Shown here one piece after another: positions 38,352-47,170 of a stretch of 64,000 nucleotides of DNA. Each line of letters begins with the position of its first letter. Positions within the stretch are counted from its first letter, which is position 1. The stretch spans positions 1-64,000 of the forward strand of contig CAISDA010000078.1 of the NCBI GenBank assembly GCA_903884005.1. The letters run 5' to 3'. A program made the translations under genes and the position numbers. This DNA is from an uncultured Ignavibacteriota bacterium (GTDB lineage: Bacteria; Bacteroidota; Ignavibacteria; UBA10030; UBA8401). Below the pieces are notes generated by a model that was not told where the DNA came from, made no database searches, and was given only the letters and a program-made list of their open reading frames with translations.

Positions 38352-39251
38352 ATGAGGCGCACGCTGCATTCAAAAAAAACAATAGGGCAGTTGCAATTAT
38401 TGCTGCCCGTGCTGCTGCTGGTAACCGTCTTCTCGGTGGTTCCGCTGCTGCGCGGAATCTATCTCGGGTTTACCGATTATCGGCTCGGCGATTCGATACA
38501 CTTCAACGGCATCGCCAATTACACGCAGATGATGAACGACGCGTTCTTCTGGCGTTCGTTTCGCGTGGGCATGGTGTGGGCCGTTCTTGTGACGGCCGGA
38601 CAAATTGTGCTCGGCATGGGACTCGCGCTCCTGCTGCAGCGGAAGGCGCCGTATACGGCGCTCTACAGCGTACTCGTGCTTGTGCCCTGGGCAATGCCTC
38701 CGATCATTCGCGCCATCATGTGGCGGCAGATCTACGACGTGGACAGCGGCATCGTGAACACGCTCTTTCTCAATCTTCACCTCATCGATGCGCCCGTCAA
38801 TTGGCTGTCGAGCTTCGAGTTCGCGATACCCGCCGTGATCCTCGTCGGGTTGTGGGGGGAAATACCGAAGGCGGCCCTATTCATTCACGCGGGACTGCAA
38901 ACGATACCGGACGACCTCTACGAGGCGGGGCATCTCGACGGGGCCGGATGGTTTACATCGTTTCGCTATATTACGCTCCCTGTGCTGAGCCCGATCCTGG
39001 CCTCGACGATCTCTCTCTCGTTCATCTGGAATTTCAACATGTTCGGGCTCGTGTGGGTGCTGACGCAGGGCGGTCCCGGCGGACTCACCCGTCTGCCCAT
39101 GCTCGCCGCGTACGAGGAAGCGTTCAGGTACGGCTACGTCGGTTATGCCGCTGCGATCGGCAATGTGATGGTGGTTGTCATATCCCTCCTGCTCTATTTT
39201 TATTTGCGCGTGCAGCTTCGCGATCAATTTGCCGAACAAGGTGCGTCATGA
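38352..39251 (+). CDS. Sugar ABC transporter permease 1 (MalF/UgpA type)
   Basis: The 299-residue inner-membrane protein has about six transmembrane segments, starting with LLLPVLLLVTVFSVVPLL, and the permease EAA loop (EAGHLDGAGWFTSFRYITLP) that contacts the ATPase. It belongs to the CUT1 carbohydrate uptake class. Its stop overlaps the start of the second permease by four bases (ATGA), which is typical of coupled subunits. No ATPase gene is in the window; CUT1 systems often share one encoded elsewhere. The start at 38352 is preferred over 38289 because the first membrane segment then follows a short basic N-terminus. Confidence 0.93.
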   Translation: MRRTLHSKKTIGQLQLLLPVLLLVTVFSVVPLLRGIYLGFTDYRLGDSIHFNGIANYTQMMNDAFFWRSFRVGMVWAVLVTAGQIVLGMGLALLLQRKAPYTALYSVLVLVPWAMPPIIRAIMWRQIYDVDSGIVNTLFLNLHLIDAPVNWLSSFEFAIPAVILVGLWGEIPKAALFIHAGLQTIPDDLYEAGHLDGAGWFTSFRYITLPVLSPILASTISLSFIWNFNMFGLVWVLTQGGPGGLTRLPMLAAYEEAFRYGYVGYAAAIGNVMVVVISLLLYFYLRVQLRDQFAEQGAS

Positions 39252-40084
39252 CACGAAAAACACTCGCGGGACATATTGCAACGCATCTCGGATTGCTTCT
39301 CTACACGATCTTTCTCATCTTCCCGCTTGTGTGGATGATCTCCATTTCTTTTAAATCCACGGCGGAAATTTATTCTGGCGTCGTCTCGCTCGTGCCCTCG
39401 CATGCCACGCTCGATCATTACCGAACGGCGCTTACCGAAGGCCTGCTTGTGCGAAGCATCCTCAACAGTCTTGTTGTGGGTGTGGTCTCGACGGTGGTCA
39501 CGGTGGTCATTGCGCTTCCATCGGCCTATGCGCTGGTGCGCTATCAATCGCCGCTGAACAAGGTTGTCATCGGCTGGATCCTGACGACGCAAATTTTTCC
39601 CGTCATTCTGGTCATGGTGCCGCTCTATCTTATTCTCCGGAACCTTGCATTGTCCGATACGCTCACCGGCTTGGGATTGGTCTACGTCGCGTGGAATCTT
39701 CCCTTTGTGCTCTGGCTGTTGTTCGGGTATATCAAATCGGTTCCCATTGCCCTCGAAGAAGCGGCGCTGATCGACGGAGCCTCGCGCACGCAAATGATCT
39801 ATCGCATACTCCTGCCGGTGCTGCTGCCCGCCATCGGAGCATCGGCAATCTTCGCGTTCATCTCCACGTGGAATGAATTTTTTTTCGCCCTTGTGCTGAT
39901 GAAGACGCCGTCCCTGGGTACGCTTCCGGTGGAGCTGGCACGGTATACGGGAATGGAAGGCCAGGCGCGCACCGGCCCGCTGGCTGCCGCAAGTTTCATC
40001 GCGACGATTCCGTCGCTTATATTGTTCGCCATCATGCGGAAATGGTTTTCGGGAGGACTGCTTGCCGGGTCCGTCAAATCATAA
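39248..40084 (+). CDS. Sugar ABC transporter permease 2 (MalG/UgpE type)
   Basis: The 278-residue partner permease has six predicted membrane segments beginning with LGLLLYTIFLIFPLVWM and the EAA loop (EEAALIDGASRTQMIYRILLP). It pairs with the previous gene in one transporter. The frame is open far upstream, but only the ATG at 39248, overlapping the previous stop, gives a permease N-terminus. Confidence 0.93.
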   Translation: MTRKTLAGHIATHLGLLLYTIFLIFPLVWMISISFKSTAEIYSGVVSLVPSHATLDHYRTALTEGLLVRSILNSLVVGVVSTVVTVVIALPSAYALVRYQSPLNKVVIGWILTTQIFPVILVMVPLYLILRNLALSDTLTGLGLVYVAWNLPFVLWLLFGYIKSVPIALEEAALIDGASRTQMIYRILLPVLLPAIGASAIFAFISTWNEFFFALVLMKTPSLGTLPVELARYTGMEGQARTGPLAAASFIATIPSLILFAIMRKWFSGGLLAGSVKS

Positions 40085-40091
40085 GAAACCA

Positions 40092-41435
40092 ATGAAACAG
40101 TACGCCAACTTGTTGAAATATGCTTCGACCGGAGTCATGGCCGCGATCGCGATCGGAGTGACGGTGATGTTCTTTTCGCCGCGGCACTACGAAGCGCCGC
40201 CGAGAGAGAAGCTGCAGTTCGTCTGCCTCGCGTGGCAGGAGGATGCGCTAGTGGCGTACAAATCGATCGTCGCCCGGTGGAATGTGCTGCATCCCGAATC
40301 ACAGGTCGAGTATGTGCAGGCGACATGGAGTTCGATCCACGACTATCTCATCACCGGCTTCGAGACGGGCGATGTTCCCGACGTGTTTCACTACGAATCG
40401 TCGGCGATCATCGATTTCGCCGTGCGCGGATACCTGGAGGACCTGTCTCCTCTGGTCTCGGCAGATCTGCGTTCGGATATTCGCAGTGCGGCATGGGCAT
40501 CCGTCCGCCGTTCGAACGGTGAATTGAGCGGCGTGCCGGTGCTGATGGAATCGCTCGTGACACTCTATAATAAGGATTTGTTTGAACGGGCGGGGATCGT
40601 TCCCCCCGATACGCTGCATCCGTGGACGTGGAACGATTTTCGCGAGGCCGCCCGCAGGCTGACAAAGGACCTGAACGGCGACGGCACGATCGATCAATAC
40701 GGCGCCGGTATGGGGCTCCGCAATTGCGCCAACGTTGTGCTCAATCTGACGATTAGTTTTAACGGTTCCTATTTTCGGAAGGAAGATAATTCGTACATTG
40801 TGCGGACGGGAGACGACGAGAAGCGGCTTCTCAGCCTGATCATGGATATGATGTACACGGACCGGTCGATGACCACTGCGGGTCTCGGCCAATCGGGCCC
40901 CGGCATGATCCCCGGATTCATCAACGGCAAATTCGCAATGCTTGCCGGCATCGGGGCATGGTCGCGGCAGCAGTTGATGCAAAACGCTCCGCCGAATTTT
41001 CACTGGGGTGTTCTGCCCGCGCTTAAGGCGCGGACGCAGAATATTGGCACCAGCACGCAGACCGTCAGTATTCCCAAGGCGTCGAAACGGAAAAAAGAAG
41101 CGATGGCATTTATCGAATTCATGACGAGCAAGGAAAATATGGGGGCGATCGCATCGAGCGATTGGATGGTCCCTGCACGCACATCGTGCCTCGGTATGCC
41201 GCGGTTCCGGACGTCCGCCGATGGATGGGACATTGTCTCGCAATCCGCGTCGTTCCTGACTGTCGGCGATTGGGTCGGCGCTCCGGGATACATCGAATGG
41301 AAAGCGCGCGTCGCCAATCCAATGCTGCAGGAACTCTTTGCGCACAGAATGACCGTCGATGAAGCGCTGCGGCGCATCGAGCAGGAAAGCAACCTTGTCC
41401 TTGCACGCTATAAACTGCGGGACCAGCAATGGTAA
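40092..41435 (+). CDS. Extracellular solute-binding protein of the sugar ABC transporter
   Basis: The 447-residue protein is a family 1 (MalE/UgpB-like) binding protein: FVCLAWQEDALVAYKSIVARWN, PDVFHYESSAIIDFAVRGYLEDLSPLV, PVLMESLVTLYNKDLFERAGI and the late FINGKFAMLAGIGAWS. It should catch the substrate outside the inner membrane and hand it to the two permeases. The N-terminus has one hydrophobic segment (about residues 12-30) and no lipobox Cys, so it may be an uncleaved membrane-anchored form. The last seven bases overlap the first ADP-ribosylglycohydrolase gene (ATGGTAA), which ties transport and hydrolases into one unit. Confidence 0.9.
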   Translation: MKQYANLLKYASTGVMAAIAIGVTVMFFSPRHYEAPPREKLQFVCLAWQEDALVAYKSIVARWNVLHPESQVEYVQATWSSIHDYLITGFETGDVPDVFHYESSAIIDFAVRGYLEDLSPLVSADLRSDIRSAAWASVRRSNGELSGVPVLMESLVTLYNKDLFERAGIVPPDTLHPWTWNDFREAARRLTKDLNGDGTIDQYGAGMGLRNCANVVLNLTISFNGSYFRKEDNSYIVRTGDDEKRLLSLIMDMMYTDRSMTTAGLGQSGPGMIPGFINGKFAMLAGIGAWSRQQLMQNAPPNFHWGVLPALKARTQNIGTSTQTVSIPKASKRKKEAMAFIEFMTSKENMGAIASSDWMVPARTSCLGMPRFRTSADGWDIVSQSASFLTVGDWVGAPGYIEWKARVANPMLQELFAHRMTVDEALRRIEQESNLVLARYKLRDQQW

Positions 41436-42418
41436 TAACACTCCAACAACGCGCACGCGGCGCCCTCGCCGGTCTTGCCGTCGGCGACGCATTAGGCGGA
41501 CCGACGGAAGGAAAAACTGCGGCCGACATTCAACGGCTGTGGGGAACCGTCACAGATTTTTTGAGCGACAATCAAAAATGGAGCGACGACACGGAGTATG
41601 CGCTTTTTTGCGCGCGCATGCTGCTGCAGTACGGGCGGGGCCTTTCCTCTGAAAATGTTGCGGAAGCATATATGCGCGACATCATCCATGGAGCGAACGA
41701 GTTTAAGGGGGCGGGATTCAGCGAGATCATGGCGATCAATAATCTTAGAGCCGGGCTCCGGCCGCCCGCATCGGGACAGCACCTGCATTCCTGGAGCGAC
41801 GGGTTGGCGATGCGCGTTGCTCCGTACGGCATTGTTGCCGCGGGGGACTGTGCCTTCGCAGCGCATCTTGCAGCGGAAGACGGCAGCGTTACACAGCACG
41901 GCGAAGGAATTTTCAGCGGCCAGGTTGTTGCGGCGGCAATTGCGGCGGCAATGGACAATGCGGCATTGGATGACATCATACGACTGTCCCTGCAGACCAT
42001 CCCCGGAGATTCCTGGACGGCACGATCGATCACGTGCGCCGTCAATATCGGACTGTCGGCATCGACGGTGTGGGATGCAATACCCCGGCTTGCTCATGAG
42101 ATCCCGTGTTCGGCGTATTACTGGTCGGACCTCGGCCCGGAAGCTGTCGGCCTGGCATTTGGCGTTGTCGCCGCATCGCGGTCGGACTTCCACGATGCCG
42201 TGCTCGGCGGCGTCAATGTCGGACGCGATACGGACACAGTGGCGGCGATTGCCGGCGCCGTCTGCGGAGCGATGCATGGCGTCGATGCGATACCCGATCG
42301 ATGGCTCTCGCGCATGGGCAGGGCCGAGGGCCGGTGCATTCGCACCGTGAACGGTATGGATATCATTGAAACGGCTGACGCACTTGCGGTGCTGGCGGAA
42401 GAATGGAAATCCCGATGA
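41429..42418 (+). CDS. ADP-ribosylglycohydrolase family protein, paralogue 1
   Basis: The 329-residue protein has the DraG/ARH (COG1397-type) signature motifs: GLAVGDALGGPTEG at the N-terminus, the metal-binding SDDT at 52-55, SDGLAMRVAP, and GRDTDTVAAIAGA with Asp267 and Asp269 near the C-terminus. These residues bind two Mg ions in the family, whose members remove ADP-ribose from proteins or cleave ribosyl bonds of small molecules. The set is complete here, so an active enzyme is likely. No signal peptide is seen. It is the first of four adjacent family members directly behind a sugar transporter, which argues for a catabolic rather than a protein-modifying role. Confidence 0.9.
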   Translation: MVITLQQRARGALAGLAVGDALGGPTEGKTAADIQRLWGTVTDFLSDNQKWSDDTEYALFCARMLLQYGRGLSSENVAEAYMRDIIHGANEFKGAGFSEIMAINNLRAGLRPPASGQHLHSWSDGLAMRVAPYGIVAAGDCAFAAHLAAEDGSVTQHGEGIFSGQVVAAAIAAAMDNAALDDIIRLSLQTIPGDSWTARSITCAVNIGLSASTVWDAIPRLAHEIPCSAYYWSDLGPEAVGLAFGVVAASRSDFHDAVLGGVNVGRDTDTVAAIAGAVCGAMHGVDAIPDRWLSRMGRAEGRCIRTVNGMDIIETADALAVLAEEWKSR

Positions 42419-43458
42419 GCGTAGAACAGCGTGTAAAAAATTGTATGCTCGGCGTGGCGTTCGGCGATGCATTATGCTGGCCGTCCATGTACCACCGGAG
42501 CACACTGCTGCCTCCGTGGACGCGGAGAGTGAGAAGGGAAATGGACGCGGCCGCCGAAGAGCAGAGTGTGCTCAGCATTCCGCAGCCGTTCTCTCTCAAC
42601 CGTCCCTCCGATCCGTTTGCGCTCGGGCCGACCGATGACACGGAGTGGGCCGCGTGGACCGCAGAACTGCTGCTGCGGTCGGACGGGGTGATCACCCAAA
42701 CCCTTGTGGCGGATGCATGGAATGACCTTGCGTTTCGACAGGAAAAAATTCGGGGAAGCATCGGCGTCGCGTGCGCGCTTGAAAATATTCGACGGGGTAT
42801 CCAGCCTCCCATGAGCGGGCGAGACAATCCCCACTATTTTGACGACAGCGCATTGATCCGGGCCGTTGTCATTGGAGCGCTATGGGCAGGTGAGCCCGCT
42901 CGGGCATCGCAGTATGCCGCCATCGATGCCGGCGCGACCAATGCCGAAGATGGTGTGTGGGGCGCACAGGCGGCAGCGGCGACGGTTTCGATCCTGTGCA
43001 GCGGCGGCACTGTGGATGAGGCGGTGACTGCGTGTTTCGGCCATATTCCCGAATCATCGCTGCTGCATCGGACGATTGCGGCCGCATTGCAGGCGTCGGC
43101 GAATACTTCCGCGGACCTCGTTCTGCAACTGCAGGAGACGATCGTTAATAAAGTGTACTCATACGCATGCTCTGCCGCCGAAACGCTTGCGCTATCTCTC
43201 GCGCTGCTCGTTCACACACGGGGCGACCTCGAACGCACGGTCTTTCTTGCATGCGCGTTTCCCAAGACCGCCGACAGTGTTCCGGCATTGGCCGGCGCGT
43301 TTGCCGGTGCATGCTCCGACGCACCGGTGCTGTCAAAGCAATGGGAGCAGCAGCTTGCGCGCCTTAAAGGGATCGCGATCCCGGGTTGTGCGGATGCCGA
43401 TTATCTCGCGATCGTAGAACGGACTGCGCTCTTGGCCGCGCGGGCTCCTTCAGAATGA
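42415..43458 (+). CDS. ADP-ribosylglycohydrolase family protein, paralogue 2 (altered metal site)
   Basis: The 347-residue protein starts at an ATG overlapping the previous stop by four bases; an ATG at 42403 would add four residues. It keeps the first motif (GVAFGDALCWPS) and TDDT at 73-76 plus DDSALIRAV, but the C-terminal box that should read G-R-D-T-D-T-V is P283-K-T-A-D287-S-V: one of the two metal-binding Asp residues is lost. It also has an insertion of about 35 residues after the first motif. It may have changed activity or act as a non-catalytic partner of the other paralogues. Confidence 0.85.
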   Translation: MSVEQRVKNCMLGVAFGDALCWPSMYHRSTLLPPWTRRVRREMDAAAEEQSVLSIPQPFSLNRPSDPFALGPTDDTEWAAWTAELLLRSDGVITQTLVADAWNDLAFRQEKIRGSIGVACALENIRRGIQPPMSGRDNPHYFDDSALIRAVVIGALWAGEPARASQYAAIDAGATNAEDGVWGAQAAAATVSILCSGGTVDEAVTACFGHIPESSLLHRTIAAALQASANTSADLVLQLQETIVNKVYSYACSAAETLALSLALLVHTRGDLERTVFLACAFPKTADSVPALAGAFAGACSDAPVLSKQWEQQLARLKGIAIPGCADADYLAIVERTALLAARAPSE

Positions 43459-43506
43459 CGGAGACTATTAAGTGCGGTGAATTGTTAACACAACCCGGAT
43501 ACCATT

Positions 43507-44847
43507 ATGCACATTTCATGGATCGAGCCCGTGCAGCTTGTCGAGTTCGAACTCAGACAGCGCAGGGAAGAAGGCGTGGACGCAGACGCGCTGCTGTCCT
43601 CGTGGACGGAGCTTCGACAGCGTTCCACTGCGGACGAACTTCGCGCTGCAGCGCAGCGCTATCTCACCATCCTGTACACGGATGAACACGCCTATGCCGC
43701 TCCCGTACACGAGCCGTCCGAGTTGTCCGCGATCCTCCAATTGTCGCCCGTGTCTTCGGCGCCTCAGGCAGTGTCCGCTGTGAATGAGACCCGCGTGGCG
43801 GATTGCATCCTTGGCGGATGGCGTGGCCGAGCGGCGGGATGCCTGCTTGGAAAACCCATCGAAAAAATTCCGCGTCAGGGCATCCGCGAAGTGCTTTCAT
43901 CAAACAACACCTGGCCGCTCACAGACTACATCACAGAGCACGGCATCACCGAAGAGATCCAAAAAAAATATACGTGGAATCGCCACGGCGGCAGGGAAAG
44001 CCTTCGCGAGAACATCGTGTGCATGATGGAAGATGACGATCTTAACTACACGATGCTGAATCTTCATGTCCTTGAAACGTTCGGCGATTCATTCACCACG
44101 GAGCATGTGCTGGAAAGCTGGTTGAATCTGATGCCGGTGATGACGACATTTACTGCCGAACGAGTGGCGTATGTGAACGCGCTCAACGGCCTCAGGCCGC
44201 CGGCGACCGCGGTGCAGCGCAACCCGTATCGCGAATGGATCGGCGCGCAGATACGCGCGGACATGTGGGGATGGGTGTCTCCCGGCGATCCGTTGCGGGC
44301 TGTGGAACTCGCGTTCAGGGATGCCCGGCTGAGCCACGTCGGCAACGGCATCTACGGTGAAATGTTCGCCGCCGCAGCGCTCTCCGCCGCATTCTCTGCG
44401 CAAAGCGTCACCGAGGTTGTCGAAACGGCGCTGCGGTTCGTCCCCTCGGAATCGCGTCTGGCGCACGCCGTCCGATTTGCGCTTTCGCTGCCGCAGCGTG
44501 AACCGACATGGGAGGGCGCAGTCGACCGGTTGTACGAAAAATTCGGAGGCTATCACTGGGTCCACGCCGTGAACAATGCCGCCCTTGTCGCTGCGGCGCT
44601 GCTCTATGGCGCCGGCGATTATGAACGCTCTATCTGCAATGTGGTGATGGGCGGATGGGACACCGATTCGAACGGCGCCACCGTCGGTTCGATTGTTGGG
44701 ACTCTGAACGGCGCCTCGGCGCTGCCGGATAAATGGACCGCTCCGCTGAAGGACCGGATTCGGAGCAGCATGAAAGGTTTCGACAACGCCTCGTTCACCG
44801 ATCTTGCCGCACGCACTGTGCGCCTGATGAAGTTCGGTCATCGATGA
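43507..44847 (+). CDS. ADP-ribosylglycohydrolase family protein, paralogue 3, with N-terminal extension
   Basis: At 446 residues this is the longest of the four. Residues 1-95 form a charged, probably helical extension of unknown role (IEPVQLVEFELRQRREEG...). The hydrolase domain follows: GGWRGRAAGCLLGKPIEK, the metal motif E-D-D-D at 175-178, RADMWGWVSPG, and GWDTDSNGATVGSIVG with Asp385 and Asp387. The metal ligands are kept, but the motifs differ from paralogues 1 and 4, so it belongs to another subgroup of the family. It is spaced 48 bases after paralogue 2. Confidence 0.88.
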   Translation: MHISWIEPVQLVEFELRQRREEGVDADALLSSWTELRQRSTADELRAAAQRYLTILYTDEHAYAAPVHEPSELSAILQLSPVSSAPQAVSAVNETRVADCILGGWRGRAAGCLLGKPIEKIPRQGIREVLSSNNTWPLTDYITEHGITEEIQKKYTWNRHGGRESLRENIVCMMEDDDLNYTMLNLHVLETFGDSFTTEHVLESWLNLMPVMTTFTAERVAYVNALNGLRPPATAVQRNPYREWIGAQIRADMWGWVSPGDPLRAVELAFRDARLSHVGNGIYGEMFAAAALSAAFSAQSVTEVVETALRFVPSESRLAHAVRFALSLPQREPTWEGAVDRLYEKFGGYHWVHAVNNAALVAAALLYGAGDYERSICNVVMGGWDTDSNGATVGSIVGTLNGASALPDKWTAPLKDRIRSSMKGFDNASFTDLAARTVRLMKFGHR

Positions 44848-44878
44848 TCATATTTTGTAATTATACACTGGAGCAGCT

Positions 44879-45841
44879 ATGAATACTCTCACACATCGCG
44901 ACCGGGCATGCGGCGCACTGATCGGACATGCAATCGGCGACTCGTTCGGCGACGCCGCACGTACGCCTGAAAATCATTTCCGCTACGGCATCCTCACGGA
45001 CTTCCCCCCCGGCAAAACCCCGGGCACGGACGATACGGAATTTGCGCTGCTGTGTGCAGAAACGGTCATCGTCACCGGCGGAGAATTGACGGATGATGCC
45101 GTGCTCGCGTCATGGCGGTCGCACGTGATCTCATTGACGGAACTTCACCGCGGCGGCGCCAGTGAACGCGAGGCCGCCCTCAATATCCGGCGGGGCATGC
45201 GTGCGCCTCTCTCGGGAATGTACAACGCGTATTATATGAGCGACGGCGCGGCGATGCGCATTACGCCGATCGGCATTGTCTGCGCCGGAGACCCGCATCG
45301 CGCCGCGCAGATGGCCGAGATCGAATCGCGCATCAGCCACTCGCGCGACGGTATCTGGGGAGCACAGGCCATCGCCGCCGCAATTGCCGTGGCAATGGAC
45401 GGCGGTTCGGTCGACGACATGTACAACGCCGGCATCGATGCCACTCCCGAAGATTCCTGGATGCGTTACACGCTGATGAAGGCGGCCGAGATCATAGACG
45501 CTGCGTCATCTCCGGAAGATGCATGGGCTCCGCTGCACGATGCGTTGTGCAGCGAATACAAGGCCGTGTCTCCCGAAGCCGTTGCGGAAGCATTCGCCGT
45601 GTTTAAGATCGCCAATGGAGATTTTAAGCGTTCCGTCATTCTCGGCGGCAACTTCGGCCGCGATGCCGACACGATTGCCGCTATCGCCGGAGCGATGAGC
45701 GGAGCTCACCAAGGCATCCAGGCCGTTCCCGAACCGTGGATCGCCAAGGTCAGGATCGCCGCCGGCAATTGCCTTCCCTTTACAAAGGACAAGGATATCA
45801 TCGCCGTTGCGGAATCTCTGGCGGCGCTGATAAAAAAATAA
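44879..45841 (+). CDS. ADP-ribosylglycohydrolase family protein, paralogue 4
   Basis: The 320-residue protein has GHAIGDSFGDAART, TDDT at 50-53, SDGAAMRITPIG and GRDADTIAAIAGA with Asp262 and Asp264: a complete two-metal site. It is closest in motif wording to paralogue 1 (SDGxAMR, IRRGMRAPLSGMYN against LRAGLRPPASGQ). GGAGCAG precedes the ATG. It lies 31 bases after paralogue 3 and 60 bases before the lyase fusion gene. Confidence 0.9.
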   Translation: MNTLTHRDRACGALIGHAIGDSFGDAARTPENHFRYGILTDFPPGKTPGTDDTEFALLCAETVIVTGGELTDDAVLASWRSHVISLTELHRGGASEREAALNIRRGMRAPLSGMYNAYYMSDGAAMRITPIGIVCAGDPHRAAQMAEIESRISHSRDGIWGAQAIAAAIAVAMDGGSVDDMYNAGIDATPEDSWMRYTLMKAAEIIDAASSPEDAWAPLHDALCSEYKAVSPEAVAEAFAVFKIANGDFKRSVILGGNFGRDADTIAAIAGAMSGAHQGIQAVPEPWIAKVRIAAGNCLPFTKDKDIIAVAESLAALIKK

Positions 45842-45901
45842 CGCGGCGATTCATCGAGTTCATATTTTTTTCCGCCGGCATACCACTATGAATCCATACA
45901 C

Positions 45902-47170
45902 ATGAATACACGAGCCCAAGGTGCTGCAGGACGGAACGACGCGGGTTCCCGCTCCGACTGTTATGTTGAAGTGGCGATCACGCGCAGGTCCGGCATCACG
46001 ATCGATCTCACGAGCAAGGTCGAGGCATTGTACGGCGATTCGATCCGTCTGCTCGTCAACGACGTGCTTCACACTATCGGCATCGCGCATGCCCGGGTCT
46101 CAATGCTCGACCAGGGGGCGGTGCCGTTCGTGATCGCTGCGCGCGTCGAAGCAGCGGCAGCCAGGGCACTCGGCGGATCATGCAGGCCGTATCCGACGCC
46201 GGTGCTGACGAAGCCGAACACAACCGATCGCCACCGGCTGCGCCGCACGCGGCTGTACCTTCCCGGCAACGAGCCGCGCTTCTTTCTCAATGCGGGGCTC
46301 CACGCACCCGACGGCCTTATTCTCGACCTTGAAGACAGCGTCGCTCCGGCAGAGAAGGATGCCGCGCGAATCCTGGTGCGCAATGCGCTCAGAGCGGTGG
46401 ACTTTAACGGCGCGGAACGAATGGTGCGCATCAACGCCGGCGCAATGGGGCTCGATGATCTTCGCGAAGTTATTCCGCAGGGTGTCCATGTCATACTCAT
46501 TCCGAAGTGCGAATCGGCGGCGGACGTCGCGAGCGTCGCACATGCCATCTCCTCGATTTGCGCGGAAACGGATCGGAACGATCCTGTCTATCTGCTGCCC
46601 ATCATCGAATCGGCGCGCGGTGTCGTCAACGCGTTCGGGATCGCGTCTGCATCCGATACGATCTGCGGCCTCGCCATCGGCCTGGAAGATTACTGCGCCG
46701 ATATCGGCGTACAGCGCACGCGCGAGGGAAAAGAAAGCGCGTATGCCCGCGCCGCCATCGTGAACGCAGCGTGCGCAGCCGGCGTGCAGCCGCTGGACAG
46801 CGTGTTCTCCGATGTCACGGATATGCCGGCGCTTCTTGTCCATGCGCGCGAATCCAAAGCGCTCGGCTTCAAGGGAATGGGCTGCATTCATCCCCGCCAG
46901 ATCGGCGTCATTCACGATGCGTTCGCTCCGACACAACAGGAGATCGAGAAGGCGCAGCGCATCGTGCGTGCATTCGAATCGGCCAAAGAAGCACGAAGCG
47001 GCGTGACGGTGCTCGACGGCAGAATGATCGACATGCCCGTGGTGCTCCAGGCGCTGCGCACGCTTACACTTGCGGTGAGCCTCGGGCTTGTCTCGGCGAT
47101 CCGGAACTCGGCGGGATCTTCCCGCCGTGTGAGCAACGAAGACCGGAAGGATGATGCACATGCCGAATAA
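45902..47170 (+). CDS. Citrate lyase acyl-carrier (CitD) / beta-subunit (CitE) fusion
   Basis: Residues 1-100 match citrate lyase gamma (CitD): GITIDLTSKVEALYGDSIRL, then HARVSMLDQGAVPFVIAARVEAA; Ser18 in AGSRSD aligns with the serine that carries the phosphoribosyl-dephospho-CoA group. Residues from about 115 are a CitE/HpcH-type lyase: RTRLYLPGNEPRF, DGLILDLEDSVAP (Mg and acyl binding), and GIEDYC-like IGLEDYCADIGV, with MGCIHPRQI near the C-terminus. It should cleave an acyl-carrier-bound citrate or citramalate into acetyl carrier and oxaloacetate or pyruvate. In most genomes CitD and CitE are separate proteins. The stop overlaps the start of citF. Confidence 0.85.
   Translation: MNTRAQGAAGRNDAGSRSDCYVEVAITRRSGITIDLTSKVEALYGDSIRLLVNDVLHTIGIAHARVSMLDQGAVPFVIAARVEAAAARALGGSCRPYPTPVLTKPNTTDRHRLRRTRLYLPGNEPRFFLNAGLHAPDGLILDLEDSVAPAEKDAARILVRNALRAVDFNGAERMVRINAGAMGLDDLREVIPQGVHVILIPKCESAADVASVAHAISSICAETDRNDPVYLLPIIESARGVVNAFGIASASDTICGLAIGLEDYCADIGVQRTREGKESAYARAAIVNAACAAGVQPLDSVFSDVTDMPALLVHARESKALGFKGMGCIHPRQIGVIHDAFAPTQQEIEKAQRIVRAFESAKEARSGVTVLDGRMIDMPVVLQALRTLTLAVSLGLVSAIRNSAGSSRRVSNEDRKDDAHAE

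Noticed and set aside
38576-39247. Long upstream extension of the second permease frame
   Set aside because: The extension overlaps permease 1 in another frame and reads as Arg/Gly-rich nonsense; the permease begins at 39248.
41429-45841. Toxin-antitoxin or phage-defence ADP-ribosylation system
   Set aside because: No ADP-ribosyltransferase gene is nearby and the genes are bound to a sugar transporter and lyase, so a metabolic role is favoured.
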